Below, one piece after another: positions 18,903 through 29,454 of a stretch of 30,060 bases of DNA. The first letter of the stretch is position 1, and the number at the start of each line of letters is the position of its first letter. Location of the stretch: assembly GCA_032718475.1 (NCBI GenBank), contig JAUCBJ010004898.1, positions 1 through 30,060 of the forward strand, in the 5' to 3' direction. The translations under genes were made by a program, and so were the position numbers. The notes below the pieces were generated by a model. The model saw only the letters and a program-made list of their open reading frames with translations, was not told the origin of the DNA and made no database searches. The DNA is from Nemertoderma westbladi. Lineage: Eukaryota; Xenacoelomorpha; Nemertodermatida; Nemertodermatidae.

Positions 18903-20488
18903 ATGCCGTTATCACCTGACAGTAGTCAGCTAGCAGGAAATCAGGTTGGTCAGACAGAAGGATACCGGTACTCCAAACTCTGATATTGTTACGGTGCCGC
19001 TGGTACCGACAGTGACTGTTGATAATGTAGCGGGTGAGCTTGGTGATTCGAATACACCAATGTGTCTAGGGTTTAAGCCCAGACTGGGCAGATGAAGATG
19101 GTAAAGGTAATGGGGAGTCTACTCCTAGACCACCTATCGTCAATTCATGTTTAGCGTTTCTCCTACAATGTTATTCATCTACTACATTCGATGTAGGCAA
19201 GTTGGCGTGTTTGCAGCGTTTCACGTCTGATGATATTTGGCAAGCCAAAGTTATGCTATTTTCGGGTTCTGAAAAGACATATATCGGTATGACTAACAGG
19301 CGTGACACCTCGGAACGTAGCGCTGGTGAGGCGAACATGAAGGACATGTGGGACAAGATACGAGAGCTTGATCGTGCGGGTACGTTACCGGTAATAGCGG
19401 TTTCGGCGTTGGAGGCTTTGTCCCTGCCGCGCTTCCCCTTAGGTGGGTCCTATTCCGGGGAGGACGATTCTGTTGCTCATGCGGAGCAGACAGCAGGTTT
19501 CGGAGTTCTGGATGGTAGAATCTCAAAATTAGAATCTAGTTTTAAAGATCAATTAAGGAAGATGGAGGTGTCGTTCGTAGCCGAGTTGGTGAAGGTGCGT
19601 GAGTCAATTCATAACGCTAGTAACAACAGTAATGGTAGCGGTACTGAACAGGCTGGTGCCGGTACCGGTACCGGCACTGCCTCCGGGACCGATATCTTAC
19701 CACTGTTACAGCCACCGCCATCAGTGGAGCGTTCGTTCAGAAATGCTGTTATATCACGACAGCGCCAGTCTGTGGTGCCGCAACCACCTGGTGTCAGCTA
19801 TAGGCCGCCACAGCAGCCATCTATTGTTCAGCCTGCTCCTGGTATAGGGTATAACCCGCCGGTAAACTACGGACAGTCGGGGAGATACGGTAATCGGTAT
19901 CTGGGTCAGAAGAGTAATAACTACTACTCACCGTTGAGGGGGACACCGTCTGGCTCTCCCTCACCCGCAGTGGTGTTCCGAGGCAGTGTGAAACGTCCGC
20001 GACGAAATTCTGATTCTGAGAATATACAGGAGGTGGAGGAGTTGGATAACGATGGTGGTGGTCGTTGGGAGGAACCCAGGTCGCGCCGTCAGCGTAATAA
20101 TCGAAATCGTGGCCGTATGGTTGTCGGTTCAAACGAAAAGACTGAGGGAGAAACTGAGGGTGGGTTGTGTGCGGCCCCAACGGAGATGTTCGTGTTTCGG
20201 TGTCATCCAATGACAACAGAAGCCGATATTGTCAAGTGTCTATCCAAACAGAATGTTAAAGTTCCGATCTCAGGTGTTAAAAAAGTATCGGTTCAAGATT
20301 CGAGAGCAGCGAGCTTCCGGGTTTCGGTCAATACCAACCAGTTGGACGTTGCTTTCAGTGCGTCCACATGGCCTACCGGAGTTTATGTACGCGAGTGGGA
20401 CTACCGACCCAGGCAGACTGGAAGTTTCGGTCGGGGTGGTTCCGGGCAGGTTCGAAACAACTCCACTATGGGACAATCTATGCAATAA
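18903..20488 (+). pseudogene. LINE ORF1, gag-like RNA-binding protein
   Basis: The proposed start ATG at 18903 begins MPLSPDSSQLAGNQ. The frame shifts near 18955 and again near 19065, after which it is open to 20488. An N-terminal conserved helical region (LACLQRFTSDDIWQAKVMLF, NMKDMWDKIRELDRAG, LPVIAVSALEALSLP) resembles one seen in many invertebrate LINE ORF1 proteins. It is followed by a short coiled-coil-like segment (LDGRISKLESSFKDQLRKME), a long Gly/Pro/Tyr/Asn-rich low-complexity region, a basic patch and a C-terminal RRM-like fold region (EMFVFRCHPMTTEADI to GVYVREWDYRP). The likely role is binding LINE RNA to form the retrotransposition particle. The stretch after 19202 begins at TTG and is not the true start. 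Confidence 0.75.
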
Positions 20489-20525
20489 GTACATCAGGTT
20501 AATATACGGACAATAATAAATAACA

Positions 20526-23500
20526 ATGGCGTCACAAAGTAACTTACCTAACAGTACTGAACTTTTTTGTGTAGCCTCGTATAACCCAACCGGTTTGGGA
20601 TTGGCTAAGGTTGATTTTATAAATACCCTATTATTGGGCTCTAATGTTGTGTGCCTACAGGAGCATTTTCTATTATCTGGTAATTGTTATAAATTTAAAA
20701 AAATATTTCCGAACTGCGATAATAGTGTTGTACCAGCGACTTACATTAATGATGAAGTCACCCGCGGGAGACCTAGCGGTGGACTTTGCATATTATGGAA
20801 GAAATCAATTACTAAATATGTATCTGTAATAAAAACTAATAATAGAAGGTTGCAGGCGATTTCTTTAAATTTGCCAGGTAGGAAACTGTTATTAATAAAT
20901 TCGTATTTTCCGGTAGACAATCAGCACAGTGCCACACTCTCAGACGAATATTTAACTTTGTTGAATGATATTAAAGACATTATACAGATGTCCCAGTGCA
21001 GTAATATTCTATTGGTTGGTGATTTAAATGCAGACTTTTTTCGAAACTCATTACATGTGCGTAATATGAAGGAATTTCTAGATGATATGTTATTACATTG
21101 TTTATGGAATATATTTCCGATTGACTATACTTACGAATTTTTGTCTGATAATATAATTCAACGCTCCACTATCGATCACTTTATAGCCAGTCATTCATTC
21201 TATTGTAAGTGCTTGTATAGAGGCCGATGTCATACATTCAGGGGAAAATCTTTCCAACCACAGTCCCATTTATTTGAAGTTTAACATTGATAGTATTAAT
21301 GTAGTTGGGACCGCAGTTCAACCACCCATTAAGCATTGCTATGGCAAAGCTAGTACCGAGCAAAAAAATATTTTTCATTCCGAGTTGGAAAGATCCCTAA
21401 ATGATATTTTATTGGAAAATCAGTGCTATATGTGTAATGATTTATTATGTACTAAGCCTGAACATCGTTTAATGATTGAAAAATACGTTTTGGAAATTTT
21501 AGAAGCAATTGATAATGCGGCGTCTAGCCTGCCAAATACGAAAGGTACAATTCAACGTCAAGGTAATAAAGGTATAATACCTGGTTGGAATGAACAAGTA
21601 AAAGATTTTAAATCGAATTCGATGTTTTGGCACGATATGTGGAGCGCTGCAGGTAAACCTACTGGTGCAGGTAGTTATTTATTTCATATGCGTCGCACTT
21701 CTCGTGCACAATATCATTTTGCAGTTCGTAGGTTGAAGAAATCTCAAGATATCATCAAACGCGATAGAATTTTACAGGCGTGCTTAAACGGAAATGATAA
21801 CCTTTTTGATGAAATCAAAAAATTTCGCGGTAACCAACAGGTACTTGGCGAATCAATAAACGGTGTTAACAACCCAAGTGACATTGCGAATAACTTCGCC
21901 AAAATTTACAAGGAATTGTATAATCAGAATTATAGCGGTGACACAAGTGTTGATGATATCGAAAATGATATAAATTGTAGAATTAGAAACCTAATTGGTA
22001 ACAATAATGTATCGGGTACAAATTGTGCAGGTTATCGAGAGGTATTGTCGCCTCGTATAATACATGAGGCATTGTTGCGTTTAAAAAACGCCAAATCAGA
22101 TGTCAGTTATAGTCTTGACTCAGGGTCTTTAATTAATGGTGGCCATATTCTAGAACATCATTTATCTATATTATTTAACTCTTTTCTTTCACATGGATTG
22201 GTGTCAAAGTGTCTTTTATTGGTTTCTATTATTCCGATCATTAAAAATAAATTAGGCGATATATCTGATGATAAGAATTACCGTGCAATTGCAATATCTT
22301 CTTTGATTCTGAAAATTTTTGAATGGGTATTATTATTAAGTGAAGGCGATAAGTTATGTTTTGATGACTTACAATTTGGGTTCCGTCCAAATTCTAGTAC
22401 TGTAATGTGCAGCTGGTCGGCTTCGGAAGTAATCAATTACTATATGAGACACTCATCGCCCGTATTTGGTTGTTTGTTAGACTTTACAAAAGCGTTCGAC
22501 CTTGTTGAATGGCTAAAGCTGTTCCTTGAACTATTAAAAAAGGGTTTTTCAGTTTTATATTTAAGGTGCCTCATTTTTATATACAGAAACCAAGTTTGTG
22601 CAGTAAAATGGTTGAATTGCAGCAATTTTAATTTTTTAATTTCTAATGGGGTCAGACAGGGTTCTGTTTGCTCGCCGACATTGTTTGCTCTGGTGTTAAA
22701 TATTCTAATTGAATCTCTACGTGACTCCAAAGTAGGTTGTTTTATAGGGAATTATTATTTTGGTGTTTTGGCATACGCCGATGATGTACTGTTATTGTGC
22801 CCATCTGTGGTTGGATTGCAATATATGGTCGATTTATGTCAAATTTTTTGTGCTAAATATAACTTGCGATTAAGTACAAATGTTGATCAGGATAAATGCA
22901 AATGTAAGTGTATACCATTTAATTTTAAGTGGAGTCCACCCGGTGCTAGGATTAGAGTAGGTACAATTCTTCTCCCGTGGGCAAGAGAAGCTGTTCACCT
23001 AGGTATTACACTTGACTTTAAATGCACTTTAGCCAAGGACATTTTACGTAAACGCGGCCAGTTTATTGGGAAACTCAATAACATTAGGCAAGAGTTTGGC
23101 TTCTCGCACCCTGGTAATCTAACATATCTACAAAAGTTATACACTATGTGTTTTTATGGTAGGTAGCAATGCATGGAATTTATGGTCCGATGAATGTTCT
23201 AGAATCTTAACCAGCTGGAACATTAACGTTAGGATTATATGGCAGTTGCCTTATAATGCTCATAGGTATATTGTACAAGAAATTGTAGGATTTATACATC
23301 CATGGGTTATTTTATGCAAAAATTTTGTTGGTTATTGTAGGTCTATTTTTAATGCTGATAGGATGTGTATTAGATTCCTAGCTAACTTAATGCTATTTGA
23401 TTGTACAGTAGGAGTACTAGCGGAAGTAATTTACGTCAGATTGGTAATGAGTGCGGGGTGTCGGATTTATCTTTGTTGTCCACCCGTACTGTAGACAATA

Positions 23501-23649
23501 AACTATCATATGTACGCACTCCGCCGGGTGAGGAGTGGAGAGTTAATAGCTGCAGAGAAATCGTAAACTCAATTGTAGGTGTAACTAATATACCTGGTTT
23601 TACGCATGATGAGCTTAGAGATATTTTGAATTATATTTCTTCCACTTAA
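20526..23649 (+). pseudogene. LINE ORF2: APE endonuclease and reverse transcriptase
   Basis: ATG at 20526 opens an apurinic-type endonuclease: NPTGLG, VVCLQEHF with the catalytic Glu, RGRPSGGLCILWK, INSYFP, LVGDLNADF and STIDHF. After a shift near 21197 comes HSGENLSNHSPIY. The reverse transcriptase follows: DDKNYRAIAISS, FGFRPNSST, CLLDFTKAFD with the first Asp, SNGVRQGSVCSPTLF and LAYADDVLLL at about 22774. After shifts near 23160 and 23410 come a FYG-SNAWNLWS-type C-terminal segment and IPGFTHDELRDIL, with the stop at 23647-23649. Together these would nick target DNA and copy LINE RNA there. The reverse transcriptase resembles the broad Jockey/CR1/L2 assemblage; the clade is not resolved. 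At least three frameshifts kill it. Confidence 0.85.
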
Positions 23650-23722
23650 AGGACTATAGCTTATTTGTTATATTTTCTATATATATTTCTTCCACTTAAA
23701 GGACTATAGCTTATTTGTTATA
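23633..23722 (+). repeat. 50-bp tandem duplication across ORF2 stop
   Basis: TATATTTCTTCCACTTAAAGG and the following GACTATAGCTTATTTGTTATA occur twice, offset by exactly 50 bp (TCCACTTAAA at 23641 and 23691). The first copy contains the ORF2 stop TAA, and the second lies in the 3' untranslated region. Confidence 0.9.
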
Positions 23723-23971
23723 CTTTCTTTTTTCTCTTTTTTCTTTTTCTGTTTTGTTACGTTCTGTGCGGTTTATATTAAGTCTTGCTGTAATTATTGT
23801 GCCTATCTTTCGTTCACGTGAAATTTAAATGTAGCTAAATTTATATATTATGCACTATTATCACTTTGTATGTACGCTCTACTGTACCTGTGCTATTTAC
23901 TTGGTATTGCTGTACTTATATGTGTTTGCCCACGTTATAATGTACGAATAGAATAATAATAATAATAATTG
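23650..23971 (+). other. LINE 3' untranslated region with (AAT)n tail
   Basis: The sequence is T-rich after the 50-bp duplication, including TTTCTTTTTTCTCTTTTTTC. It ends in AATAATAATAATAAT at about 23954-23968 before unrelated carrier sequence (GGGTTAGGGTACC). A short-repeat tail like this is typical of many LINE groups. Confidence 0.75.
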
Positions 23972-24104
23972 GGTTAGGGTACCGGACCGCTTCTTTCAAC
24001 TTTGCCGCTTCAGGCTGTACCGTACCATATGCTTGTACTGTACAGTAATACACCAGTAGGCCCCTATACTGATCTGTTGATGGTGAGTCATTCATCCAAG
24101 CTGC

Positions 24105-24335
24105 CATTATTGGTCAACACCCAACAACCAACCAGTAGACAGTATATTTGGTATTAAATTACTTTTAAGGTCGAAAATGGGGCGAAATTATCGGATTTTA
24201 TTAATTAAAAAATGTAAAGTGTGACTTATAATTATACTCATCTTATTGGAAAGCGAGATTTTGTAGATTGTTTGATAATTTTGATATTTTCGCTGATAAA
24301 TTCGTCTTCTTCGTTATTTTCGGGTTTTATAACTA
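24105..24335 (-). repeat. Right long terminal inverted repeat
   Basis: On the minus strand it reads TAGTTATAAAACCCGAAAA from 24335 and carries the same landmarks as the left arm in the same order. Differences are scattered substitutions and small gaps. The left arm has GATCGGTATTATTAGAAGGC where this arm has GATGAGTATAATTATAAGTC. Confidence 0.8.
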
Positions 24336-24338
24336 TCC

Positions 24339-24349
24339 TTCGCTGATGG
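24339..24349 (+). repeat. 11-bp target duplication, right
   Basis: TTCGCTGATGG follows the right inverted repeat after three bases (TCC, 24336-24338). It is the partner of 18359-18369. Confidence 0.8.
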
Positions 24350-24439
24350 CTCGCCATTCGTGTCTCGCCCCACACCCCACGGCCCAGACCCACAACCATT
24401 GGATTTACTAAGAATCTCTTTACACTCCAGCCTGCTTTG

Positions 24440-25345
24440 CTACATCTGCCCAGCTAGCTGGCCATAGTGGACCCAGTGGTCACAAGTCCCAGATAGACCA
24501 TATCCTGTTTCGTAGGAAATACAGGAGCTCTATACAAGACTGTAATGCATTTACACTACGACCCTTCTCCAGTGATCACCGCCTTTTTGTGGCCAAGGTA
24601 AGACTTAGTCTGCGTGCTAGTAGAACAACGAAATCTGCCTTGCCGCGGCATGACTGGTCCTCTCTGTTGCAACAGCCAAGTGTGGGATCCAGCTTCACAC
24701 TACAGCTGAGCAACAGGTATTATGAGGTTCTTGCCTCTGAGGCAGCAGATCACTGTGAGGGCTATACTGCCTTCACAGAGGCAGTTAAGTTAGCCGCTGC
24801 AGAAACAGTTCCTGTATACCCTCGAAACAGGAAACGGGCCCCCTGGACTGACAACAAATTTCAGAAGTGCCGAAATGACCTCTACAAGGCGCAGAAAGAG
24901 TCCCGACTCAAACAGACTACAGCGGCCAAGAATGCAGTTAAGGCTGCATCTAGGTCCCTGAACAGGCAGTTGAAAGATGAAATGATTGCAGCAATCAGAT
25001 CAGTATACGATGATGGTTCGACAACATTTGTGTCTACTGTTGACGGTGACACAGAACCATTTGTAGTGTTATGGGGCGTCCTCCAAGGAGACACACTTGC
25101 ACCATTCTTGTTCATTATTGTGGTTGACTATGTTCTACGCATGTCCTTAGATCATCATAATGATGATGGGGTGATGATAACTCTACCTACTGGCTCCAGA
25201 AGTCGAGGAAATCCTGCCAAGTACCTAACTGATCTAGACTTTGCTGATGACTTAGGAGTACTCTCAGAATCACTAGAGGGAGCCCAACGGCTCCTCAGCT
25301 CATTAGAACATGCTGCTTCTAGTGTTGGTCTTTTTATTAAAAAAT
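24440..25345 (+). pseudogene. LINE fragment: endonuclease end to reverse transcriptase palm
   Basis: The coding frame begins before the listed ATG-like starts: GPSGHKSQIDHILFR and FSSDHRLFVAK (about 24470-24595) are the end of an APE endonuclease. A linker follows (DWSSLLQQ, RAPWTDNKFQKCRNDLYKAQ, AASRSLNRQLKDE), then MIAAIRSVYDDG, GVLQGDTLAPFLFIIVVDY and LTDLDFADDLGVLSE with the catalytic FADD, ending near SSVGLFIKK. The reverse transcriptase fingers that should carry FKKAFD are missing between KDE and MIA, yet the frame stays open through the join. The 3' end is lost at about 25345. It is related to the LINE at 11.7-15.1 kb. It starts about 90 bp right of the long-TIR element. Confidence 0.8.
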
Positions 25346-25374
25346 GTTGGTCGTTTCCTGCTTATCTACGCTGA

Positions 25375-25756
25375 CCAGTCTGTAGCATCCAGTCTACCAT
25401 TAGGGGGAAAATGTCGGAAAGTAATAATTTAGTACTTTTTGTAATCATTTAGAGATGATACTTTGGCAGGTATCTACTACAACATAATGTTGTACCATAG
25501 TAAAGGGCTGCCAAGTAAATGTAATAATAATATATATTTATAATGCGCTTATACGCGATGTTCTAGGCGCTTTGGTACAAAGAAAATATGAACATCAATA
25601 TACGTAGAATACACCATACATACAGACTAATGTAACATGAATTGCATAAAAACTGACTATAATATAATAAAATATTTAATAGATTGCACTAGATTTGCAG
25701 TAAAAATTTACAGTTCATAATAAAATAAAAATTGTTACGAAATTGAGATTTTAGTA
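25375..25756. other. Short intergenic stretch, possible SINE-like piece
   Basis: Mostly AT-rich. At 25535-25580, TTTATAATGCGC and TTCTAGGCGCTTTG flank a short centre in a layout I associate with the 3' ends of some marine-animal short repeats; this is only a resemblance from memory. Otherwise nothing is seen. Confidence 0.3.
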
Positions 25757-25816
25757 TATATTCCATCCTATGGGTATATATTCCATCCTATGGGTATATA
25801 TTCCATCCTATGGGTA
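25757..25816 (-). repeat. Three 20-bp tandem repeats
   Basis: TATATTCCATCCTATGGGTA occurs three times in perfect tandem (TTCCATCCTA at 25761, 25781 and 25801). On the minus strand it lies about 350 bp after the last coding motif of the neighbouring LINE, so it could be that element's 3'-terminal repeat. Confidence 0.9.
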
Positions 25817-26111
25817 TTAAAAACATACATGAGAACATAAAATACAGTACATATAAATAAAACAACAATTATTCCATGGTTAAAAATCAATAATACGAGA
25901 AAAACAATATCAATATTAAGTAAATAAAAATATATTATGTACATATACTGTATGATACATAAATAAAACAATTCAAACGGCACTTTTAATTTTTTCTTAA
26001 AGATTAATTTTAAAAATAATTTACCAAAATACAAAACCAATAAAAATAGAAATAAAACGAAATGAAATGAAATAAATAAAATCAGAGGCAATAAAATATT
26101 AACTAAAAGCT
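25817..26111 (-). other. AT-rich LINE 3' untranslated region
   Basis: The sequence is strongly A-rich on the plus strand. The long minus-strand frame here is made of Leu, Phe, Ile and Tyr only because of this composition. It is best read as 3' untranslated DNA of the adjoining LINE. Confidence 0.55.
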
Positions 26112-27740
26112 TCAATAAAATAATGAGATTTTAACAAATGTCTGAATGACAATAAACTGGAAGTCATTCGGTAACGAATTCCATACCAAAGGGGCGGCTA
26201 CTGAGAATGCACGTCTACCGTAATTTTCAAGATTGTAACGTTGTGTAGACAATAACATTGTAGTACTAGAACGTCATTCACGGGTTGGACAGTACAGAGA
26301 TATTAATTCACTAAGATATGTAGGCGCCATTCCATTAAGACATTTAAATACCAGTACAGCAATCTTAAAGTTGATTCTGTAAGGAACTGGCAACCAGTAT
26401 AGATTTTTCAACACAGGAACATTGCAGAGTAATCGAGCACAACTGTTTTGTACGTACTGTAGTTTCCTAATACTCCGTTGTGGTAGACCATAATATAGTG
26501 CATTGGTGTAATCTAACTTGTTGGAAATAAACGCATGAACTAAGATTTCAAGATCACGTCTGGGAAAAAACCGTTTAACCTTAGAAATATTTCTCAAGTG
26601 ATAAAAATAAGTCTGCACAACTTTACTGATTTGTTTCTTGAGAGTAAGATGCTAGTCAATTAAAAAACCGATGTCTCTAGCAAATGGACAGAATTCGAGG
26701 AGATCGTCACAGACTTGCATACCTGGACTCTCAATAAGACGGCCAAACTGAGATTGAAGAATTAGTATCTTAGTTTTATCAGTGTTTATTTTTAATAGGT
26801 TCTTATTCATCCAGAACTGTATATCCTTAAGTCAACATTCTGAGACTCGAACTGTTTCATCAAAGTTAGATGGCTTAAACGCGATGTAAATCTGAGTATC
26901 GTCTGCGTATAGGTGATATGATAGGTTGTGCCTCTTAATTACGGTCGACAAAGATCTTGTGTAAATGGTAAAGAGCAGTGGTCCCAACACTGATCCTTGC
27001 GGAACTCCGAATCATAATCTTTTTTGTTCAGAAAATGAATTTCCTATTCGTACTTGCTGTGATCGATCGGTTAGATAAGATTCGAACCACTGTAACGCTG
27101 GACCAGTAACTCCTATTTCGTTTTCTAAAATCGACAATAACTTATGATGGTCAACAGTATCAAATGCGGCACTTAAATCTAATGTTATTAATAAGACTGC
27201 CGATCCATCATCGATGCTTCGCAAGGCATCATTTGATACACGTAACATTGCTGTTTCGGCGCTGTAATATTTTCTATATGCACTCTGACGCGGTTCGCAA
27301 AGAGAATTCAAGTTCATGCGGTGTATTAGCTGATTTGCCGCTACTTTTTCTACTCTTATTAAGAATCTCTACATTCAGCAACCTTTCTTTGAGTAGTGGA
27401 TTAAGAATGGCGTTTTTGAATAGTGTAGGTACTGTTGCCATTGTGAAAGACAAATTAATTATTAACACAAAGATTGGTAACAAAACTCCCATGCAGCATT
27501 TCAACATTGATGATGGCAAAGGGTCATTGAAGTTAAGTTTCGAATCATTCAATAAAACATCATCATGAGAAACAGATGTAAATTCATTGAACTTTTCACC
27601 TGAATATACCGGATATTGATCACAATCGTTAACAGTAAAATCTGAATTAGTTTCTAAAACCTCACGAATTCCTGATACTTTACCATAAAGGGTAAAGAGG
27701 GTTTTAGACTGTTTGTTTGAGAGAACGCTCATCATGTGAC
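26112..27740 (-). pseudogene. CR1/L2/Rex-like LINE, reverse transcriptase to C-terminus
   Basis: On the minus strand the order is LPSSMLKCCMGVLLPIF, TVPTLFKNAILNPLLK, EKVAANQL, SAYRKYYSAETAMLR, LDLSAAFDTVDH with the first catalytic Asp, [22 protein letters not shown] at about 26905, MNKNLLKIN, KTKIL, FISNKLDYTNALYYGLP, LQYVQNSCARLL, LYWLPVPYRINFKI, then YGRRAFSVAAPLVWNSLP and a stop near 26120. This C-terminal layout is characteristic of CR1/L2/Rex-type LINEs. In-frame stops fall near 27010, 26832, 26655 and 26275, and a deletion with a frameshift lies near 27350. No endonuclease is present, so it is 5'-truncated at about 27740. It is dead. Confidence 0.85.
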
Positions 27741-29114
27741 GTTGTGTTCTGTTAATTAAGTTAAGTTAATTAATTAATTTATGTTTGAAATAGTGATGAA
27801 GATTATTTACTATATATAGTATAGTAGGGTCAGTAATGGTTGACCGATGCGCCTGTAAATAGCCTCTCGTCAACAAGTGAACCCCACCGACTAGCGGTAC
27901 TGACTGTTTTTGCTGACGGGGCTCTGTCGAACAACGCGTCCCTGATAGCAGTAAAGGGGGTCTCTTTATTGAGAGGCAGTATTATTATTGCCGCGGAACT
28001 GCCCCAACTCATCACCTCTCCCGTTTCCGCTCTCCGACGAAAATGAACATAAAATCAACACACACCAACCCGCTACCCTACCGACAGCCGACACCCACCC
28101 ACACCTACTATCTGAAAGATTGTACCCAATACAAAAAAACAGGATAAGTTGAATCACACAACTAAAGCGGTAAGCTTGCAAGACGAATGCATGATTTACT
28201 TAGAATATCGGTCATAATCTCATTTCATGGAATACTGTACATATTGTACAAAACTTTTACTAAATTAATTGCAATGCTCACCTATCATTTCGCCGAGTGT
28301 CAATACATACTCTTACATACTCATGCATGTTAAAAATTAAGGTTAATGGTACTGTACAAATCTGACGAATACTGGGATTGTAATTCATCTAGCATGATAT
28401 AAACTAACGAACAAATTGGCAATTAATATGGCTGATATTTACTTCCTTTTCATGTATATTTTTCAGAAATATTTCAAATGCATTAATTTACATATTTTCA
28501 GGCCCTTTCATCCCATTTTACCAAATTTTACTTTCAGGGATTTTAAGTTCCATGCGGTATAGGGTTCCGCAACTTTTAGTGGCAACACTAGAGACATCTA
28601 ACCCAGGGTAGGGTATTCCTTAAATACCCCCTGTAGGTGTTGGGCTGGGCTCCTATGGGTAAGATACAGCATAGCGCACTACCCAACTAACAAATTTCCA
28701 CTAAATCTTCCACTTTCTTCTCTAAAACGCTCAAACTACCGTCCCAACTTCAGAAAAACAGAATAAAATTGGATTAGTTAGTAATAAATACTATTACTAT
28801 TTAATAAAGGTTCTATACCTATAATGATAACGGACAATATCTCTACTAAATACCCAACAAAACAATCCATCTAAGCACTTCTTCCCAATTAACAGATTAC
28901 CATTGCATCTCACTATACCACATCAAAAATCAATGTCACACCACCACTGCCATTTCATTACATTTATAATGATATCAACAACCCAAAGACCATTTGCTAT
29001 CATCTCATTTATAAAGCGCGATTTTATTGATGGAGATAAAATTATACCCCTGTTATATTGAGTATTCACCAAGCATCAACCTGAAAAGAACAAACCAACA
29101 ACATCTATGGGAAA

Positions 29115-29145
<31 letters not shown>

Positions 29146-29450
29146 AATAAACATGTCAACTGTTGATTTATGACTCCAGCTAATGGACTATAAACAAACA
29201 CCAGTGACTCTCGAATTACAGACCTTCCAACCACCACACAATGCTCCCATTCCTACACCATTAATGAAACACTCATAACCGACCTTAGAATTTTCCTCCC
29301 CTCCATTCCCCACACGGCGGGCAGCATTATTAGTCCTTCAGAATATGAGTCATCAATATCAAATACTGTCAACCCCTACAGGCAGCAGACCAACTATCCC
29401 ACTGACTTATACAAAATGAAACAATAATGACGAGAGCAATATAAGAGATA
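27741..29450. other. Unassigned stretch with a GC-richer patch
   Basis: AT-rich overall, with TTAATTAATTAATT at about 27765 and CTATATATAG at 27810. At 27830-28060 base composition is more balanced, and both strands have 60-70-residue open frames without recognisable content; an exon cannot be excluded. A poly-T run lies at 29116-29139. I see no further gene. Confidence 0.4.
29116..29139. repeat. Poly-T run
   Basis: About 24 consecutive T are followed by AAAACG. Such a run could be a reversed poly-A tail, but no retrogene body is seen on its right side. Confidence 0.85.
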
Positions 29451-29454
29451 GAGG

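Larger units (their letters stand above)
18640..23971 (+). mobile_element. Near-full-length two-ORF LINE
   Basis: The order is 5' untranslated region, ORF1 (18903-20488), a 37-bp gap, ORF2 (20526-23649), a 3' untranslated region and an (AAT)n tail at about 23948-23970. It is the most complete LINE in the window. The 5' boundary is not fixed: it must lie after the left inverted repeat and before 18903. A perfect 18-bp palindrome, CACTGTAGGCCTACAGTG, lies in the 5' untranslated region at 18745-18762. I found no convincing target duplication. Five frameshifts make the copy inactive, but the frames between them are long, so it looks fairly young. Confidence 0.8.
18370..24338. mobile_element. Long-TIR element (MULE-like) carrying a LINE
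   Basis: The sequence from 18371 (TAGTTATAAAACCCGAAAA) is repeated in inverted form ending at 24335. The arms share long identical stretches, such as ATCGG/CCGAT-less TCCGATAATTTCGCCCC and TTAATTAATAAAA, over about 230 bp. Directly outside stands TTCGCTGATGG in the same orientation on both sides (18359-18369 and 24339-24349), an 11-bp target duplication. Long inverted repeats with a 9-11-bp duplication are typical of Mutator-like elements. No transposase is present. The only genes inside are those of a LINE, so the carrier was probably a short foldback element split by the LINE. The match of the outermost one to three bases is imperfect. Confidence 0.75.

Noticed and set aside
25768-26115. 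A 115-residue Leu/Phe/Ile-rich frame resembling a membrane protein
   Set aside because: It is produced by A-rich plus-strand DNA downstream of a LINE and lacks any conserved motif.
27830-28046. Open frames on both strands in a GC-richer patch
   Set aside because: Short, overlapping on opposite strands, and without recognisable content; an exon is possible but unsupported.
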